DNA of 64,000 nucleotides from a candidate division WOR-1 bacterium RIFOXYB2_FULL_45_9 (GTDB taxonomy: Bacteria; Margulisbacteria; WOR-1; O2-12-FULL-45-9; XYB2-FULL-48-7): contig MEUD01000001.1 of NCBI GenBank assembly GCA_001771575.1, forward strand, positions 1,055,277 through 1,119,276, read 5' to 3'. Position numbers and translations under genes: made by a program. The notes below the pieces were generated by a model that was not told the origin of the DNA, ran no database searches, and saw nothing but the letters and a program-made list of their open reading frames with translations. Positions 41,322 to 49,804 of this stretch are shown in pieces (positions within the stretch are counted from its first letter, which is position 1; every line of letters begins with the position of its first letter).

Positions 41322-42644
41322 TCATTTGATCCCTTTTAGAGAATGAAGCTCCCTGATCTTTTGCTGAACTTCCCTTATTTTACTTCCGGCCAATGGATAA
41401 ATATTGATTATCGCGCAGGCTAAACCAAAAGCGATCATCGGGATCACAATGACCAGGGCCGATATTCCGGTGTAAAAAGCCTTGGGCTGGGTAAAAACAT
41501 ACGGATTATAGCCGCACAACAAAAAGACCGAGCTGATCGTCAGCGACTGGATCACTATCGCGAAGCGGCTGACCAATGAACGGATGCCAAAAAACATCCC
41601 TTCCCGGCGCCGGCCGGTCGCCACTTCATCCTCGTCGATAATATCGGAAAGGACCACGTCGGAGACCATTAAGTAGCCGGCGAGCGAAGCGCAAAAAATG
41701 GCCGCGGTCAATAAAATAACGCCAGAAGCGCGGCTGAATAGAAGAGGAGAAAGGCTTAGCGCCATGGAACCGGCCGCGGCCATCATCGCAAACTTCGCCC
41801 CCCGGCGAACAATGATCGTCCGCCAGACAAAAAGCATGGGGAAGGCGACAAAGAAGGCAAGGCCAAAAAGCAGGGTCACTTCCTGCGGACTTCTTTCCAG
41901 AACGTATTTCACGTAGAACGGGATCGAAGCGAGCAGGGTAATGAATCCGAAAGAGATCATCAGGTCGGACGCCGCGTAAAGCAAAAACGAGCGGTCGGCC
42001 AGCGTCGCCTTTAACGCCGAAAGCAAGGGAAGCGAGCTCTCTTTGCTAAATTCTTTCTTTTCCCGACAGCCAATCAGGGTCGCCAGCCAGAGAAGGGTGA
42101 TCGCCGCGCCAAAGATTAGTCCCATGTTCGCCCAGCCGAATTTAACAAAGATCTGGGGTGGCAGGGCGATCCCAAACAAAAAACCAAGCAGGGCAAACCC
42201 CTGGCGGAAAATGTTGATCAGGGAACGCTCTTTCAGTCCGCTGAACATTTCGGGGAAAAGCGACGACCAGTTCAAGACCACGATCGTGTAAAAAGCGTCG
42301 AACAGGCAGATCAGACAGACAAAGTAGAGGAAAAGAAAATACGGCTCGTCAAGGCCGAAGAAAGGGGCCCGCCATAAAAAGTAGAAAGTCAGCCCGAGTG
42401 GGACCGCCCCCAATAAAATATAGAGCGTTCGGCGGCCAAATCTGGAATGGGTGGAATCAGACAAAAACCCGGCCAGCGGATCGTTGAGCGCGTTCCACAG
42501 GCCATAGATCAACATGGCGGACCCGGCCATATAGACCGGGAGCCGCATCACGTCGACATAATAGAAAACGATATAAGCGGCAAAAACCTGATACGAAAGC
42601 GAGGCGGCAAAAGCTCCAAGGCTATACGTTAGATTTTTGAACAT
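41322..42644 (-). CDS. GPH-family sugar:cation symporter (MelB-like MFS)
   Basis: A 440-residue membrane protein with about 12 TM segments and the GPH/MFS_2 marks: LWNALNDPLAGFLSD after TM2 and FGRRTLYILLG. It likely imports a glycoside or oligosaccharide with Na+ or H+. It lies 4 bp behind a ferredoxin gene at the tail of the hydrogenase operon, but its likely partners are the glycoside phosphorylases beyond 55 kb. Confidence 0.85.
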   Translation of the reverse strand: MFKNLTYSLGAFAASLSYQVFAAYIVFYYVDVMRLPVYMAGSAMLIYGLWNALNDPLAGFLSDSTHSRFGRRTLYILLGAVPLGLTFYFLWRAPFFGLDEPYFLFLYFVCLICLFDAFYTIVVLNWSSLFPEMFSGLKERSLINIFRQGFALLGFLFGIALPPQIFVKFGWANMGLIFGAAITLLWLATLIGCREKKEFSKESSLPLLSALKATLADRSFLLYAASDLMISFGFITLLASIPFYVKYVLERSPQEVTLLFGLAFFVAFPMLFVWRTIIVRRGAKFAMMAAAGSMALSLSPLLFSRASGVILLTAAIFCASLAGYLMVSDVVLSDIIDEDEVATGRRREGMFFGIRSLVSRFAIVIQSLTISSVFLLCGYNPYVFTQPKAFYTGISALVIVIPMIAFGLACAIINIYPLAGSKIREVQQKIRELHSLKGIK

Positions 42645-42647
42645 TCG

Positions 42648-42821
42648 CTATATATTGATCGCTTCGACCGGGCAGGCGCTGGCGACGTCTTCGAGACTGC
42701 AATTCTCACAGTCGTTCTTGATCGCCTGGGCTTTCCCTTCGGCGGTCAGCGTAAATACTTCAGGGCACATATCGACGCAAACGCCGCAACCGATACAAAG
42801 AGCTTGGTCAACTGAAACCAT
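42648..42821 (-). CDS. Small [4Fe-4S] ferredoxin
   Basis: A 57-residue ferredoxin on the minus strand: C9, C12, C15 and C19-Pro, then C38, C41 and C50-Pro (ACPVEAI). The second motif lacks its middle Cys, so one [4Fe-4S] cluster (C9/C12/C15/C50) is most likely. GGGGGG lies about 6 nt before ATG. Placed behind the hydrogenase genes, it is a natural electron carrier for that complex. Confidence 0.9.
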   Translation of the reverse strand: MVSVDQALCIGCGVCVDMCPEVFTLTAEGKAQAIKNDCENCSLEDVASACPVEAINI

Positions 42822-42839
42822 GATTATCCCCCCTTATCT

Positions 42840-43076
42840 TTATTTAATATTTAAAAGCTGATTGATCTTGGGCTTATCGAAACCGACCACGATCTGGCCG
42901 TCGATCTCCACGACCGGGACCCCCATCTGCTTGGATTTCGCGATCATCTCCTGGGCCGCCGCCTGATTGACCGAAACATCAACGTCCTCAAATCCAATCG
43001 CGTGCTCGGTCAAATATCCCTTGAGCATTTTACAATACGGGCAGGTTGGGGTTGAATATATTTTGACGCTGGCCAT
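42840..43076 (-). CDS. Glutaredoxin/NrdH-like redoxin
   Basis: A 78-residue redoxin with CPYC (C12, C15), the cis-Pro loop GVPVVEIDGQ and GFDKPKI. A strong AGGAGG site lies upstream. It lies between the DUF1858 and ferredoxin genes, suggesting a shared thiol/electron-transfer role; it could also serve the RNRs. Confidence 0.88.
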   Translation of the reverse strand: MASVKIYSTPTCPYCKMLKGYLTEHAIGFEDVDVSVNQAAAQEMIAKSKQMGVPVVEIDGQIVVGFDKPKINQLLNIK

Positions 43077-43087
43077 CTCCTGCCTCC

Positions 43088-43282
43088 TTATGCCTGGTTG
43101 ATCTCGTTCAGCAACTCATTAACGTCCAGGCCGTGGACCTCGGCCGCCTGGGCAATGGTCTCGCCGGAAGCGATAACACAGCCGATGCAATGCATCCCTT
43201 TCCCCATTAAAACGGCGGCAATGTGCGGTTTTTTCTTCAGGGCGTCAGCGATCGTCATTTCGGCCGTGATCTTTTCTTCCAT
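43088..43282 (-). CDS. DUF1858 redox-disulfide protein
   Basis: A 64-residue DUF1858 protein (hybrid-cluster-associated redox disulfide type) with CIGC at C32-C35 in the context GKGMHCIGCVIASGE. Such proteins accompany anaerobic metalloenzymes; function is unknown. It has its own leaderless promoter and begins the three-gene tail of thiol/Fe-S carriers. Confidence 0.87.
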   Translation of the reverse strand: MEEKITAEMTIADALKKKPHIAAVLMGKGMHCIGCVIASGETIAQAAEVHGLDVNELLNEINQA

Positions 43283-43289
43283 GAAATAA

Positions 43290-43295
43290 ATTATA
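43290..43295 (-). promoter_or_regulatory. -10 box of leaderless DUF1858 promoter
   Basis: Minus-strand TGA plus TATAAT, ending 7 nt before ATG 43282. Confidence 0.6.
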
Positions 43296-43300
43296 TCATA

Positions 43301-43762
43301 TTATTGCCGGGCGATAAACAGACCGGCGATCCGCTCAATAGCCGCCCCCACCGGTCGGCTCACCCCCTCACCCAACCCGGCATCGGCCGGCTGAACCCCC
43401 AATAACACGACCTTCAATCCGTGAAGCGTTTGCTTAAGATATTCGGCAAAAGTTTTCAACGATAAATTGTGGGTGGAAAAACTGTTTAAACTAATTTCGT
43501 CCGGACGAAACAAAGCGATCGTTCCCGGCTCGGCGCCAAAATCCGCCGCGTCAATTATCAACAACAGATCGGGCCTTAACCTGGCGATCCGGCCCAGGTG
43601 GTTTTCCGGAGTTGTTCCAGCATCGAGGAGCGGGTATTTGGCAAAGCCCCGATCGGTTAACGCTTTTATGACCAACGGGCCAAGAGCATCGTCTCGCTTT
43701 AGCCAATTGCCGACCCCCATGATCACCGTCCGCTCGACAAGCAGTCCCGCTAGCTCTACCAC
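43301..43762 (-). CDS. [NiFe]-hydrogenase maturation protease (HycI/HyaD family)
   Basis: Up to 153 residues; cuts the C-terminal tail of the hydrogenase large subunit after nickel insertion. Motifs: GVGNWLKRDDALG, IIDAADFG and STHNLSL. The given GTG (43762) overlaps the preceding Fe-S gene by 7 bp; a second GTG at 43726 fits the usual family N-terminus as well. Note that the large subunit at 48166 continues about 38 residues past its last Cys, which would be the cleaved tail or a non-cleaved extension. Confidence 0.88.
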   Translation of the reverse strand: MVELAGLLVERTVIMGVGNWLKRDDALGPLVIKALTDRGFAKYPLLDAGTTPENHLGRIARLRPDLLLIIDAADFGAEPGTIALFRPDEISLNSFSTHNLSLKTFAEYLKQTLHGLKVVLLGVQPADAGLGEGVSRPVGAAIERIAGLFIARQ

Positions 43763-44361
43763 TGTTCGTTAACGATCATTTCCCGGCGGCAAGTTGGGCA
43801 AAGAAGCCGCAGATGCCCTCCCCTTTGGTGAGGAGTATTTTCCGGACGGGAAGAATATAGTTTTAGCTCCGCCCCCCTGGCCATCAGCAAGGTCGGGTTG
43901 GCGTAAAGCAGGTGCCCGACCTTTTTGGCCAGGAAACGGAGCTGGTCCTCCGGTGCCAGGACCCCGCCGCAATGTTCGCAGATAACCAACTTTTTAACCG
44001 ACCTGGTCGTCGCCTGAAACCGATCATAAGTTGCCAGATCGTATTCGGCGGTCAACTTGATCCCTTTTTCGGTAATGCAGGATTTTTCGCACTGCTGGCA
44101 GTAAACACATTGGTCCTGATGGTGGACCAGGGTCCTGGTCTTCGCCTTAAGATCGTCGATGATCTCAATCGCCCTGGCCGGACATACTTCGGAGCAGGCG
44201 CCACAGCCGACGCAATCTTTTTCATAAAATTGCGGTTTACCGCGAAACCCAGGCGGAACCTTGGTCGGAGTAAAGGGATAGCGGTTAGTGTACGGGCCAA
44301 AGATCAGCGCCCGGACCGCCTCACGCAGGATCCTAAATTGGAATAGCCCCGGGACCCTCAT
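43756..44361 (-). CDS. NuoI/HycF-like hydrogenase subunit with two [4Fe-4S] clusters
   Basis: 201 residues: two ferredoxin motifs (CVGCGACSEVCP and CVYCQQCEKSC) in the first 115 residues, as in NuoI, MbhN and HycF. After that comes a C-terminal extension with paired Cys (CEHC and CPTC) resembling a zinc ribbon, as in some HycF-type proteins. It would pass electrons toward the hydrogenase small subunit. It starts at the stop of the preceding antiporter-like gene. Confidence 0.88.
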   Translation of the reverse strand: MRVPGLFQFRILREAVRALIFGPYTNRYPFTPTKVPPGFRGKPQFYEKDCVGCGACSEVCPARAIEIIDDLKAKTRTLVHHQDQCVYCQQCEKSCITEKGIKLTAEYDLATYDRFQATTRSVKKLVICEHCGGVLAPEDQLRFLAKKVGHLLYANPTLLMARGAELKLYSSRPENTPHQRGGHLRLLCPTCRREMIVNEQW

Positions 44362-45839
44362 TAATTCCCTCCCATTAGTTTTCCGTATCCGGTCCCGTTA
44401 AAGACCGAAACGACCGCCGGATTAAGCAGGTATTGACTGATAAACGGGACAAATAGCCCAACCGCAAAACAGCACCCGGCCAAAATAACGATCGGTAAAG
44501 CGATAAGCCAAGGCGTTCTTTCATTTACCTCGCCGTTCGGCCGGCCAAAGATCGCTCCGGTAAGGAAGATCAAATACGAAGCCAGAGTTAAGATACTGCC
44601 GATCGCAATCACCATGGCCAAAAAAAGGTTGCCGGTCTGCGCCGCCGCGACGATTACGAACATTTTGCTCCAAAACCCATTAAACGGGGGGAGACCGGAG
44701 ATCGCCAATGAGCCGACGATCGAAGAGGCCGAAACGACCGGAAGCCGGAAGAACAACCCCCCCATTTTTCTAATGTCGCGCGTTCCGGTCGCCCGATAAA
44801 TCGCCCCCGCGTTGAAAAACATCATTGGCTTGATCAGGGCATGGTTGAACGAATGGAAGATCCCTCCCATAATTCCAAGCGGCGAACCAAGTGAAAGCCC
44901 GGCGACAATGATCCCGATCTGCGAAATGCTTGAGTAGGCCATCAAACGTTTTATATCGTTTTGCCCGATGGAAAGAAGCCCTCCCAAAATAATGGTCACC
45001 CCGCTTAAAACCATTAAGACCAACGAAAGCTGACCGGTCATGCCGAAAACATTATATAAGATCCTGATCAGCGCGTAGACCCCAAGAGTTTTAATGATAA
45101 CGCCCGAAAGGAGTGCCGAGATCGGGCTGGGAGCGGAGGCGTGAGTGTCCGGCAGCCAGGCGTGGAAAGGGACCAGCGCCGCCTTCATCCCGAACCCTGC
45201 CAAAAACAAGACCAGGATGGCGGCTTTAACGGCGGAGGCATCGGCGGGAAAAGACTGGGAGACCTTCGCCATGTCATAGGTCCCGGTCGTCGCGTATACC
45301 AGGCCGATACCGATCAGGATAAAAAGAGAGGCCGTTTCACCAAGGATCAAATATTTGAACGCCGCTTCGATCTCGGCCCGGCGATTGCCAAAGGCGACCA
45401 GAGCGTAAGCGGACAAAGCGGCGATCTCCAAGAAAATAAACAGGGTAAAAAAGTCCCCGGTCAAGATCACGCCGTTAATGCCGGTCACCAGCAGGAGGAG
45501 GAGGGCGTAATAGCCGGTCCGGTTGGTGTATTTTCTCATGTACGCGACCGAATACAGAGCGACCAGCCAGGCGACAAAATTAGCGACCAATATATGCAAA
45601 TGGCTTAATCCGTCAAGAATTAGGTGGCTCCCTCCCGGCGGCAGCCAGCCGCTAAGATCATAGATCATCAGCGTATTAAACGGTCGAAAAAAATACAAAC
45701 CAACCGCGGCGGCAAAAAGGGCGGCGGCAACCAGGTTTGTCAAAAGTTCCGCTCCAGGTTTCTTGAGCCAAAAAAAGGCGCCCGCCAAACAAGCGGCAAA
45801 AAGGGGAAGGACGATAAAAAGCGGCAAAAGAAGGGTCAT
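44361..45839 (-). CDS. NuoN/MrpD-like ion-translocating membrane subunit
   Basis: A 492-residue antiporter-like protein with about 14 TM segments. Key charged residues of the pump are present: the TM5 Glu in FIFLEIAALSAY, the TM7 Lys in GMKAALVPFHAWLPD and the discontinuous-helix region SISQIG. It is the complete one of the two antiporter-like subunits in the operon. It overlaps its neighbours on both sides by 1-4 bp. Confidence 0.9.
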   Translation of the reverse strand: MTLLLPLFIVLPLFAACLAGAFFWLKKPGAELLTNLVAAALFAAAVGLYFFRPFNTLMIYDLSGWLPPGGSHLILDGLSHLHILVANFVAWLVALYSVAYMRKYTNRTGYYALLLLLVTGINGVILTGDFFTLFIFLEIAALSAYALVAFGNRRAEIEAAFKYLILGETASLFILIGIGLVYATTGTYDMAKVSQSFPADASAVKAAILVLFLAGFGMKAALVPFHAWLPDTHASAPSPISALLSGVIIKTLGVYALIRILYNVFGMTGQLSLVLMVLSGVTIILGGLLSIGQNDIKRLMAYSSISQIGIIVAGLSLGSPLGIMGGIFHSFNHALIKPMMFFNAGAIYRATGTRDIRKMGGLFFRLPVVSASSIVGSLAISGLPPFNGFWSKMFVIVAAAQTGNLFLAMVIAIGSILTLASYLIFLTGAIFGRPNGEVNERTPWLIALPIVILAGCCFAVGLFVPFISQYLLNPAVVSVFNGTGYGKLMGGN

Positions 45840-46099
45840 CCTTTTAGCTCCTTTAGCTCATCCGCGTCCAGCGTGCCGAACGATTCCTGGACCCTAATTA
45901 TGATCGCCGCCGCGATCAGGGTCGCGGAAAGAACGATCAAGGCCGTTCCCCACTTTCGGTTGCCGATCAACACCAGAAAAGAATCGACCGCGAACTCCAT
46001 GATCAAGACGCTGATCACGATTTTGTAAATATGGCGCTTGACCATCACTCCGTATAGTCCGATCATGAACAGGCCAAAACAACCCAAATAACTAATCAT
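45836..46099 (-). CDS. NuoK/MrpC-like small membrane subunit
   Basis: 87 residues, three TM helices, with an in-membrane acidic pair (VLIMEFAVDSFLVLIG) as in MrpC/MbhG/NuoK. This subunit typically lies between the hydrogenase membrane arm and antiporter-like proteins. It overlaps both neighbours by a few bases. Confidence 0.82.
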   Translation of the reverse strand: MISYLGCFGLFMIGLYGVMVKRHIYKIVISVLIMEFAVDSFLVLIGNRKWGTALIVLSATLIAAAIIIRVQESFGTLDADELKELKG

Positions 46100-46551
46100 T
46101 ATCTTTTATCCTTGTGTTTTCTCGCTTTAAATAAAGAAGAAATCGCGACAGCGGCAACGCAGACAACGATAAGCATCCCGACAACGTCAAAGGTCCTAAG
46201 CGTTTCGGTATATTTGACCTGGAGCGGGTCCGGCAAAGCGGCCAGAGCGGGAAAAAAGGCGGTTCCGGCAAACCCGGCGAAGGCCAGCGCCGCCAAATAG
46301 TTCCAAACCGAACTTCGCGGCTGATCGTCCCTGACTATTTTTTGCCGTTTCTGGACCAGCAGTAAAACGTAAACGATCGCGGAAACGACCGCCAGCTGGA
46401 AAGCGGCAAAAAAGTACGATTCAAAAGTTAGAAAGGCCAAAGCAAGACAGGCGCCGACCCCGCCTAAGGCGTAAGTCGAAAGCTTAAGGTCTTTTGCTTC
46501 TACCGCCGCGGCGGCGCAGATCACCGCGACAAAAATAATTCCTTCAAGCAT
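46099..46551 (-). CDS. MbhD-MbhE / MrpA C-terminus-like membrane subunit
   Basis: 150 residues with about five TM helices. The first half (GGVGACLALAFLTFESYFFA) resembles the DUF4040/MbhD unit; the second (TLRTFDVVGMLIVVCVAAVA) matches the YRxFDTxGE-type stretch of MbhE and MrpA C-termini. It therefore looks like a fused MbhD-MbhE; a NuoJ relation is the alternative. It would join the hydrogenase module to the ion-pumping module. Confidence 0.65.
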   Translation of the reverse strand: MLEGIIFVAVICAAAAVEAKDLKLSTYALGGVGACLALAFLTFESYFFAAFQLAVVSAIVYVLLLVQKRQKIVRDDQPRSSVWNYLAALAFAGFAGTAFFPALAALPDPLQVKYTETLRTFDVVGMLIVVCVAAVAISSLFKARKHKDKR

Positions 46552-46566
46552 CCCTTTCTCCTTTAT

Positions 46567-48162
46567 TTACTTCAAAATGATCGCTACCAACGCGATCCCG
46601 GCCAGCATCCAGGCCAAATAATTTTTTACCGATCCATTATGGAAGCAGCAAACCAAACCTGACAGCCAGGTTGCCGGTCTGGCGGTCAGCTCGTAGAGGT
46701 TAAATATTTTTCCGATCAGGTACCCCTCTTTCAAAGGCTCGGTTTCTTTGATTGTGTTATAAAACTCCACTCCGGAAATCCTGGTTTCCGCCTCGCTTAG
46801 CTTCTCTCCCCCAATGTAGGGCTCTTTGGTGACGGCCTTGCCGACCCCCCCCAGCCAGTAGAAGAAGAGCCCAAGGACCAGCCCGGCGGCGATCAAAACT
46901 GTCGCCGTCTCTGAGCTCCAAAGGCCGGTAAGAGAGATCGTTGGTATCGCCGGTAGGATCATCAGCTTTAGCGGGAAAGAAGCAAAGACACCAAATAGAA
47001 CACAGATAAAGGCCGCCACCCCCAGAGGCAGCAGCATCCCCCATGGGGCTTCGGCCACTTCGCTTCGGTCATAATTTCCCGGAGCCAAGAAAACCGCGTG
47101 AATAACCTTGATAAAGCTGGCCAGGGTCAAGGCGCTCCCAAACATCGCCGTTCCCAGCCAGAGGAGTCCCCATCCCCCCAGATCAAGCAGACCAAGATAG
47201 ATCAGCCATTTCGAGGCAAAACCATTGAGCGGCGGGATCCCCGAGATCGAAAGCGCTCCGATCAGAGAAAAGCTGAAGGTCCAGGGAAGGGCTTTTGCCA
47301 ATCCTCCCAATTTCTTCAGGTCATCAGTTCCGGTCCGCCGCTCAACGATCCCAGCGGCCAAAAAGAGCAGGGATTTATATAAGGCATTGTTGATCAAATG
47401 AAATATCCCGCCGGCTACGGCCACCGGAATACCGCTCCCAACGCCCAGGATCATGTAGCCGACTTGAGAGATCGCATGATAGGAGAGGAGTTTTTTTAAT
47501 TTATGCTGGACCAGCGCGGCCAGGACGCCGAACATAAGCGTCGCCGCGCCGATCGTCATTAAGATTATTGAAACGATCGAGTTTGGCACGATCACGTAGA
47601 CATCAAGGCAGAGGCGGGCAAGCAAATATATCCCGATCAGCTTGTCGAGAGAGGCCGGCAGGAAGGCAAGGATCGCCGGCGGGGTATCGTCCGCGGCGGC
47701 CGGGACCCAAAAGTGGACCGGCAGTGCGCCGACTTTGGCCAAAATGCCGATCAACAGCAAGAAAAAAGAAGCGATCGCCGGCCAGCTTGTCAGCCCCACC
47801 TTGACCGCGCCAATGGTCGGGGTGGCGGTCAGCGCCGCCAGCAGTCCGATGCCGCAAAGCATCAGAGCGTCGGAGCCGCCGACCAAGAGCAAGGTCTTGC
47901 GGGCCGCTTCTCCTCCCCGTTCCGCGTCGATGCCGATCAACAAATAAAGCAAGACCCCCAGCCCCCCCCAATAAAAGATCAGCAAAATAAAGTCGGTCGC
48001 GAAGAAAAAACCGGCCGCCAAACCGAGCGTCATCAGGATATAGGCATAATACTCCACCCGACGCCGCCCGCCGCCGCCATCGGCAAGGGAATAGACGCAA
48101 ACCAAAATGGTCAACAAGACCGATATGGCAAAAAAAACACCACCGAGAAAATTAAACTGCAC
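46567..48162 (-). CDS. NuoL/MrpA-D-like membrane subunit, N-terminally short and lacking TM5 Glu
   Basis: A 531-residue antiporter-like protein. TM7-8 features remain (LAKVGALPVHFWVPA, LLSYHAISQVG), but it begins at the equivalent of TM3, so TM1-2 are missing, and no upstream start is available since the hydrogenase large subunit ends 4 bp before. The WE pair of TM5 is replaced by W65-G66 in LIFYWGGLGVLLYL. A long C-terminal extension (about 430-531) with an amphipathic stretch and a last TM resembles the NuoL lateral helix. It may be a structural or altered pump. Confidence 0.87.
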   Translation of the reverse strand: MQFNFLGGVFFAISVLLTILVCVYSLADGGGGRRRVEYYAYILMTLGLAAGFFFATDFILLIFYWGGLGVLLYLLIGIDAERGGEAARKTLLLVGGSDALMLCGIGLLAALTATPTIGAVKVGLTSWPAIASFFLLLIGILAKVGALPVHFWVPAAADDTPPAILAFLPASLDKLIGIYLLARLCLDVYVIVPNSIVSIILMTIGAATLMFGVLAALVQHKLKKLLSYHAISQVGYMILGVGSGIPVAVAGGIFHLINNALYKSLLFLAAGIVERRTGTDDLKKLGGLAKALPWTFSFSLIGALSISGIPPLNGFASKWLIYLGLLDLGGWGLLWLGTAMFGSALTLASFIKVIHAVFLAPGNYDRSEVAEAPWGMLLPLGVAAFICVLFGVFASFPLKLMILPAIPTISLTGLWSSETATVLIAAGLVLGLFFYWLGGVGKAVTKEPYIGGEKLSEAETRISGVEFYNTIKETEPLKEGYLIGKIFNLYELTARPATWLSGLVCCFHNGSVKNYLAWMLAGIALVAIILK

Positions 48163-48165
48163 TAT

Positions 48166-49353
48166 TTAGCTCCTAATTTTTCGCCTGATCTCTTCCGTCC
48201 GTTCCTGGCTTAGTCTGACCAGCTCTTCGCCGGTCAATAAAGTTTTATTGTTCTGCGGGTCGATTGCCGCCATTCTTTCGGTACAGCAATAACAGGGATC
48301 GACCGCCGCGGTGATCAAGGCGGCGTCGGAGATCTTTTGGCCAATGACCGTTTTCTTAAAAGAAGGAACATTCATGAACGAAGGAGCCCGGATCTTGTGA
48401 CGCTCCGGATAGTTTGAACCGTTGGAGCGGCTGTAATGAAAAACTTCGCCGCGCGGCGCTTCATGCAGGCCGATCCCTTCGCCAATACCGATCTCCCTGA
48501 CCTCTGTTTCGATCGGACCGGCAGATAATTTTTTGAGCGACTGTCTGATGATCTTGACCGATTCGATTATCTCCAGCAATCTGACGACCGCCCGGGAATA
48601 GACATCCCCTTGCTCCAGGACGATCTTTTCGAATTCGACTTCCCGGTAATTGGCGTAGGGAAAGTCTTTGCGGTTATCGATCGCCAATCCCGATCCTCTG
48701 GCAACCGGACCAACGACCCCCAGATCGATCGCGTCCTGCTTTTTTAACGTTCCGATATTTTTGGTCCGGGCCTGGATGATCGGGTCTTCGCTAACCGACT
48801 TGGCCAGCATCGAGGTAAATTTTTCTACCTCGTCAATCGCTTTGAGCAGGCCCGGAACGTCGTCGTCTTTGATGTCCCGCCTGACCCCGCCAACCTTGAA
48901 CATATTATAATGATTACGGTTGCCGGAGATCGCCTCGAACATATCCAGGACCGGCTCCCGATATTTCCAGGCCCACATAAAGACGGTGTTGTAACCGATA
49001 AAATGGCCGGCCAGCCCGACCCATAACAGGTGGCTGTGGATCCGCTCCAGCTCGCCGATGATCATCCTGATGTATTTCGCCCGCTCCGGGACCTCTATTC
49101 CCGAAATATCCTCTACCGCTTGAGTAAAAGCGAAAGGATGGGAAGTGGAGCAAATACCGCAAATCCGCTCGACCAGAAAAACCCCCTGGTCATAGGTCTT
49201 GCTCTCCAAAAGCTTTTCCACTCCCCGGTGGTTGTAGCCGACCCTGACGTCGGCATCAATGACGGTTTCTCCTTCGACATAGAACTTAAAGAACTCCGGC
49301 TCCTCCAGGAGGGGGTGAAACGGCCCGATCGGGATAATATTCTCTTTAGCCAT
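48166..49353 (-). CDS. Group 4 [NiFe] hydrogenase large subunit (NuoD-like)
   Basis: A 395-residue catalytic subunit. L1 motif VERICGICSTSHP supplies C65 and C68; L2 motif DPCYCCTERM supplies C354 and C357, so all four NiFe ligands are present and it is a hydrogenase, not a NuoD. An extra Cys (C356) sits inside L2. ATG 49353, behind GGAGGGAG, is preferred to the frame start at 49467. Exact subgroup (4d-4g) cannot be decided without phylogeny. Confidence 0.95.
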   Translation of the reverse strand: MAKENIIPIGPFHPLLEEPEFFKFYVEGETVIDADVRVGYNHRGVEKLLESKTYDQGVFLVERICGICSTSHPFAFTQAVEDISGIEVPERAKYIRMIIGELERIHSHLLWVGLAGHFIGYNTVFMWAWKYREPVLDMFEAISGNRNHYNMFKVGGVRRDIKDDDVPGLLKAIDEVEKFTSMLAKSVSEDPIIQARTKNIGTLKKQDAIDLGVVGPVARGSGLAIDNRKDFPYANYREVEFEKIVLEQGDVYSRAVVRLLEIIESVKIIRQSLKKLSAGPIETEVREIGIGEGIGLHEAPRGEVFHYSRSNGSNYPERHKIRAPSFMNVPSFKKTVIGQKISDAALITAAVDPCYCCTERMAAIDPQNNKTLLTGEELVRLSQERTEEIRRKIRS

Positions 49354-49804
49354 TGGCTCCCTCCGGCAGTTCGTTCTCCGACTCAAAGGATTTTTTGCGG
49401 AGCGGATATTTTCCAGCAGGCCAATCGTCCGGTAATAAGAGCCGCTCCAGCCGCGGGTGGCCGACAAAGAAGAGCCCGAACATTTCGCCGATCTCCCGCT
49501 CGATCCAGTCGGCGGCGGGGATAATGTCGGTCAGCGACCCGATCTCAAGCTCCGGCTTATCAACGTGGACCCGAAGCGAAACGATCGCGCCGGCATCGTT
49601 TAGCGCCAAATGATATAAGAGTTCGACCCCGGAGCGCAGGTCGACCGCGGAAATGGTTGAGAGCCTCCCCCCCAGTTCGGCGCAAATAAATCCGGCGACG
49701 GCACGCAGGTCTTCTTTGGCGACCAAAACATAGGTCCGCCCGGCCGGCCGCTCCGTTATTTCCACCCGCGCGAACGCGTTTTTAATTTTTTCGCTGACGT
49801 TCAT
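49346..49804 (-). CDS. NuoC-like hydrogenase subunit (30-kDa subunit family)
   Basis: 152 residues of the complex I 30-kDa family, with the C-terminal hallmark DWIEREIGEMFGLFF and then HPRLERLLLPDDW. It lies between the small and large hydrogenase subunits and overlaps each by 4-8 bp. Structural partner of the large subunit. Confidence 0.92.
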   Translation of the reverse strand: MNVSEKIKNAFARVEITERPAGRTYVLVAKEDLRAVAGFICAELGGRLSTISAVDLRSGVELLYHLALNDAGAIVSLRVHVDKPELEIGSLTDIIPAADWIEREIGEMFGLFFVGHPRLERLLLPDDWPAGKYPLRKKSFESENELPEGANG

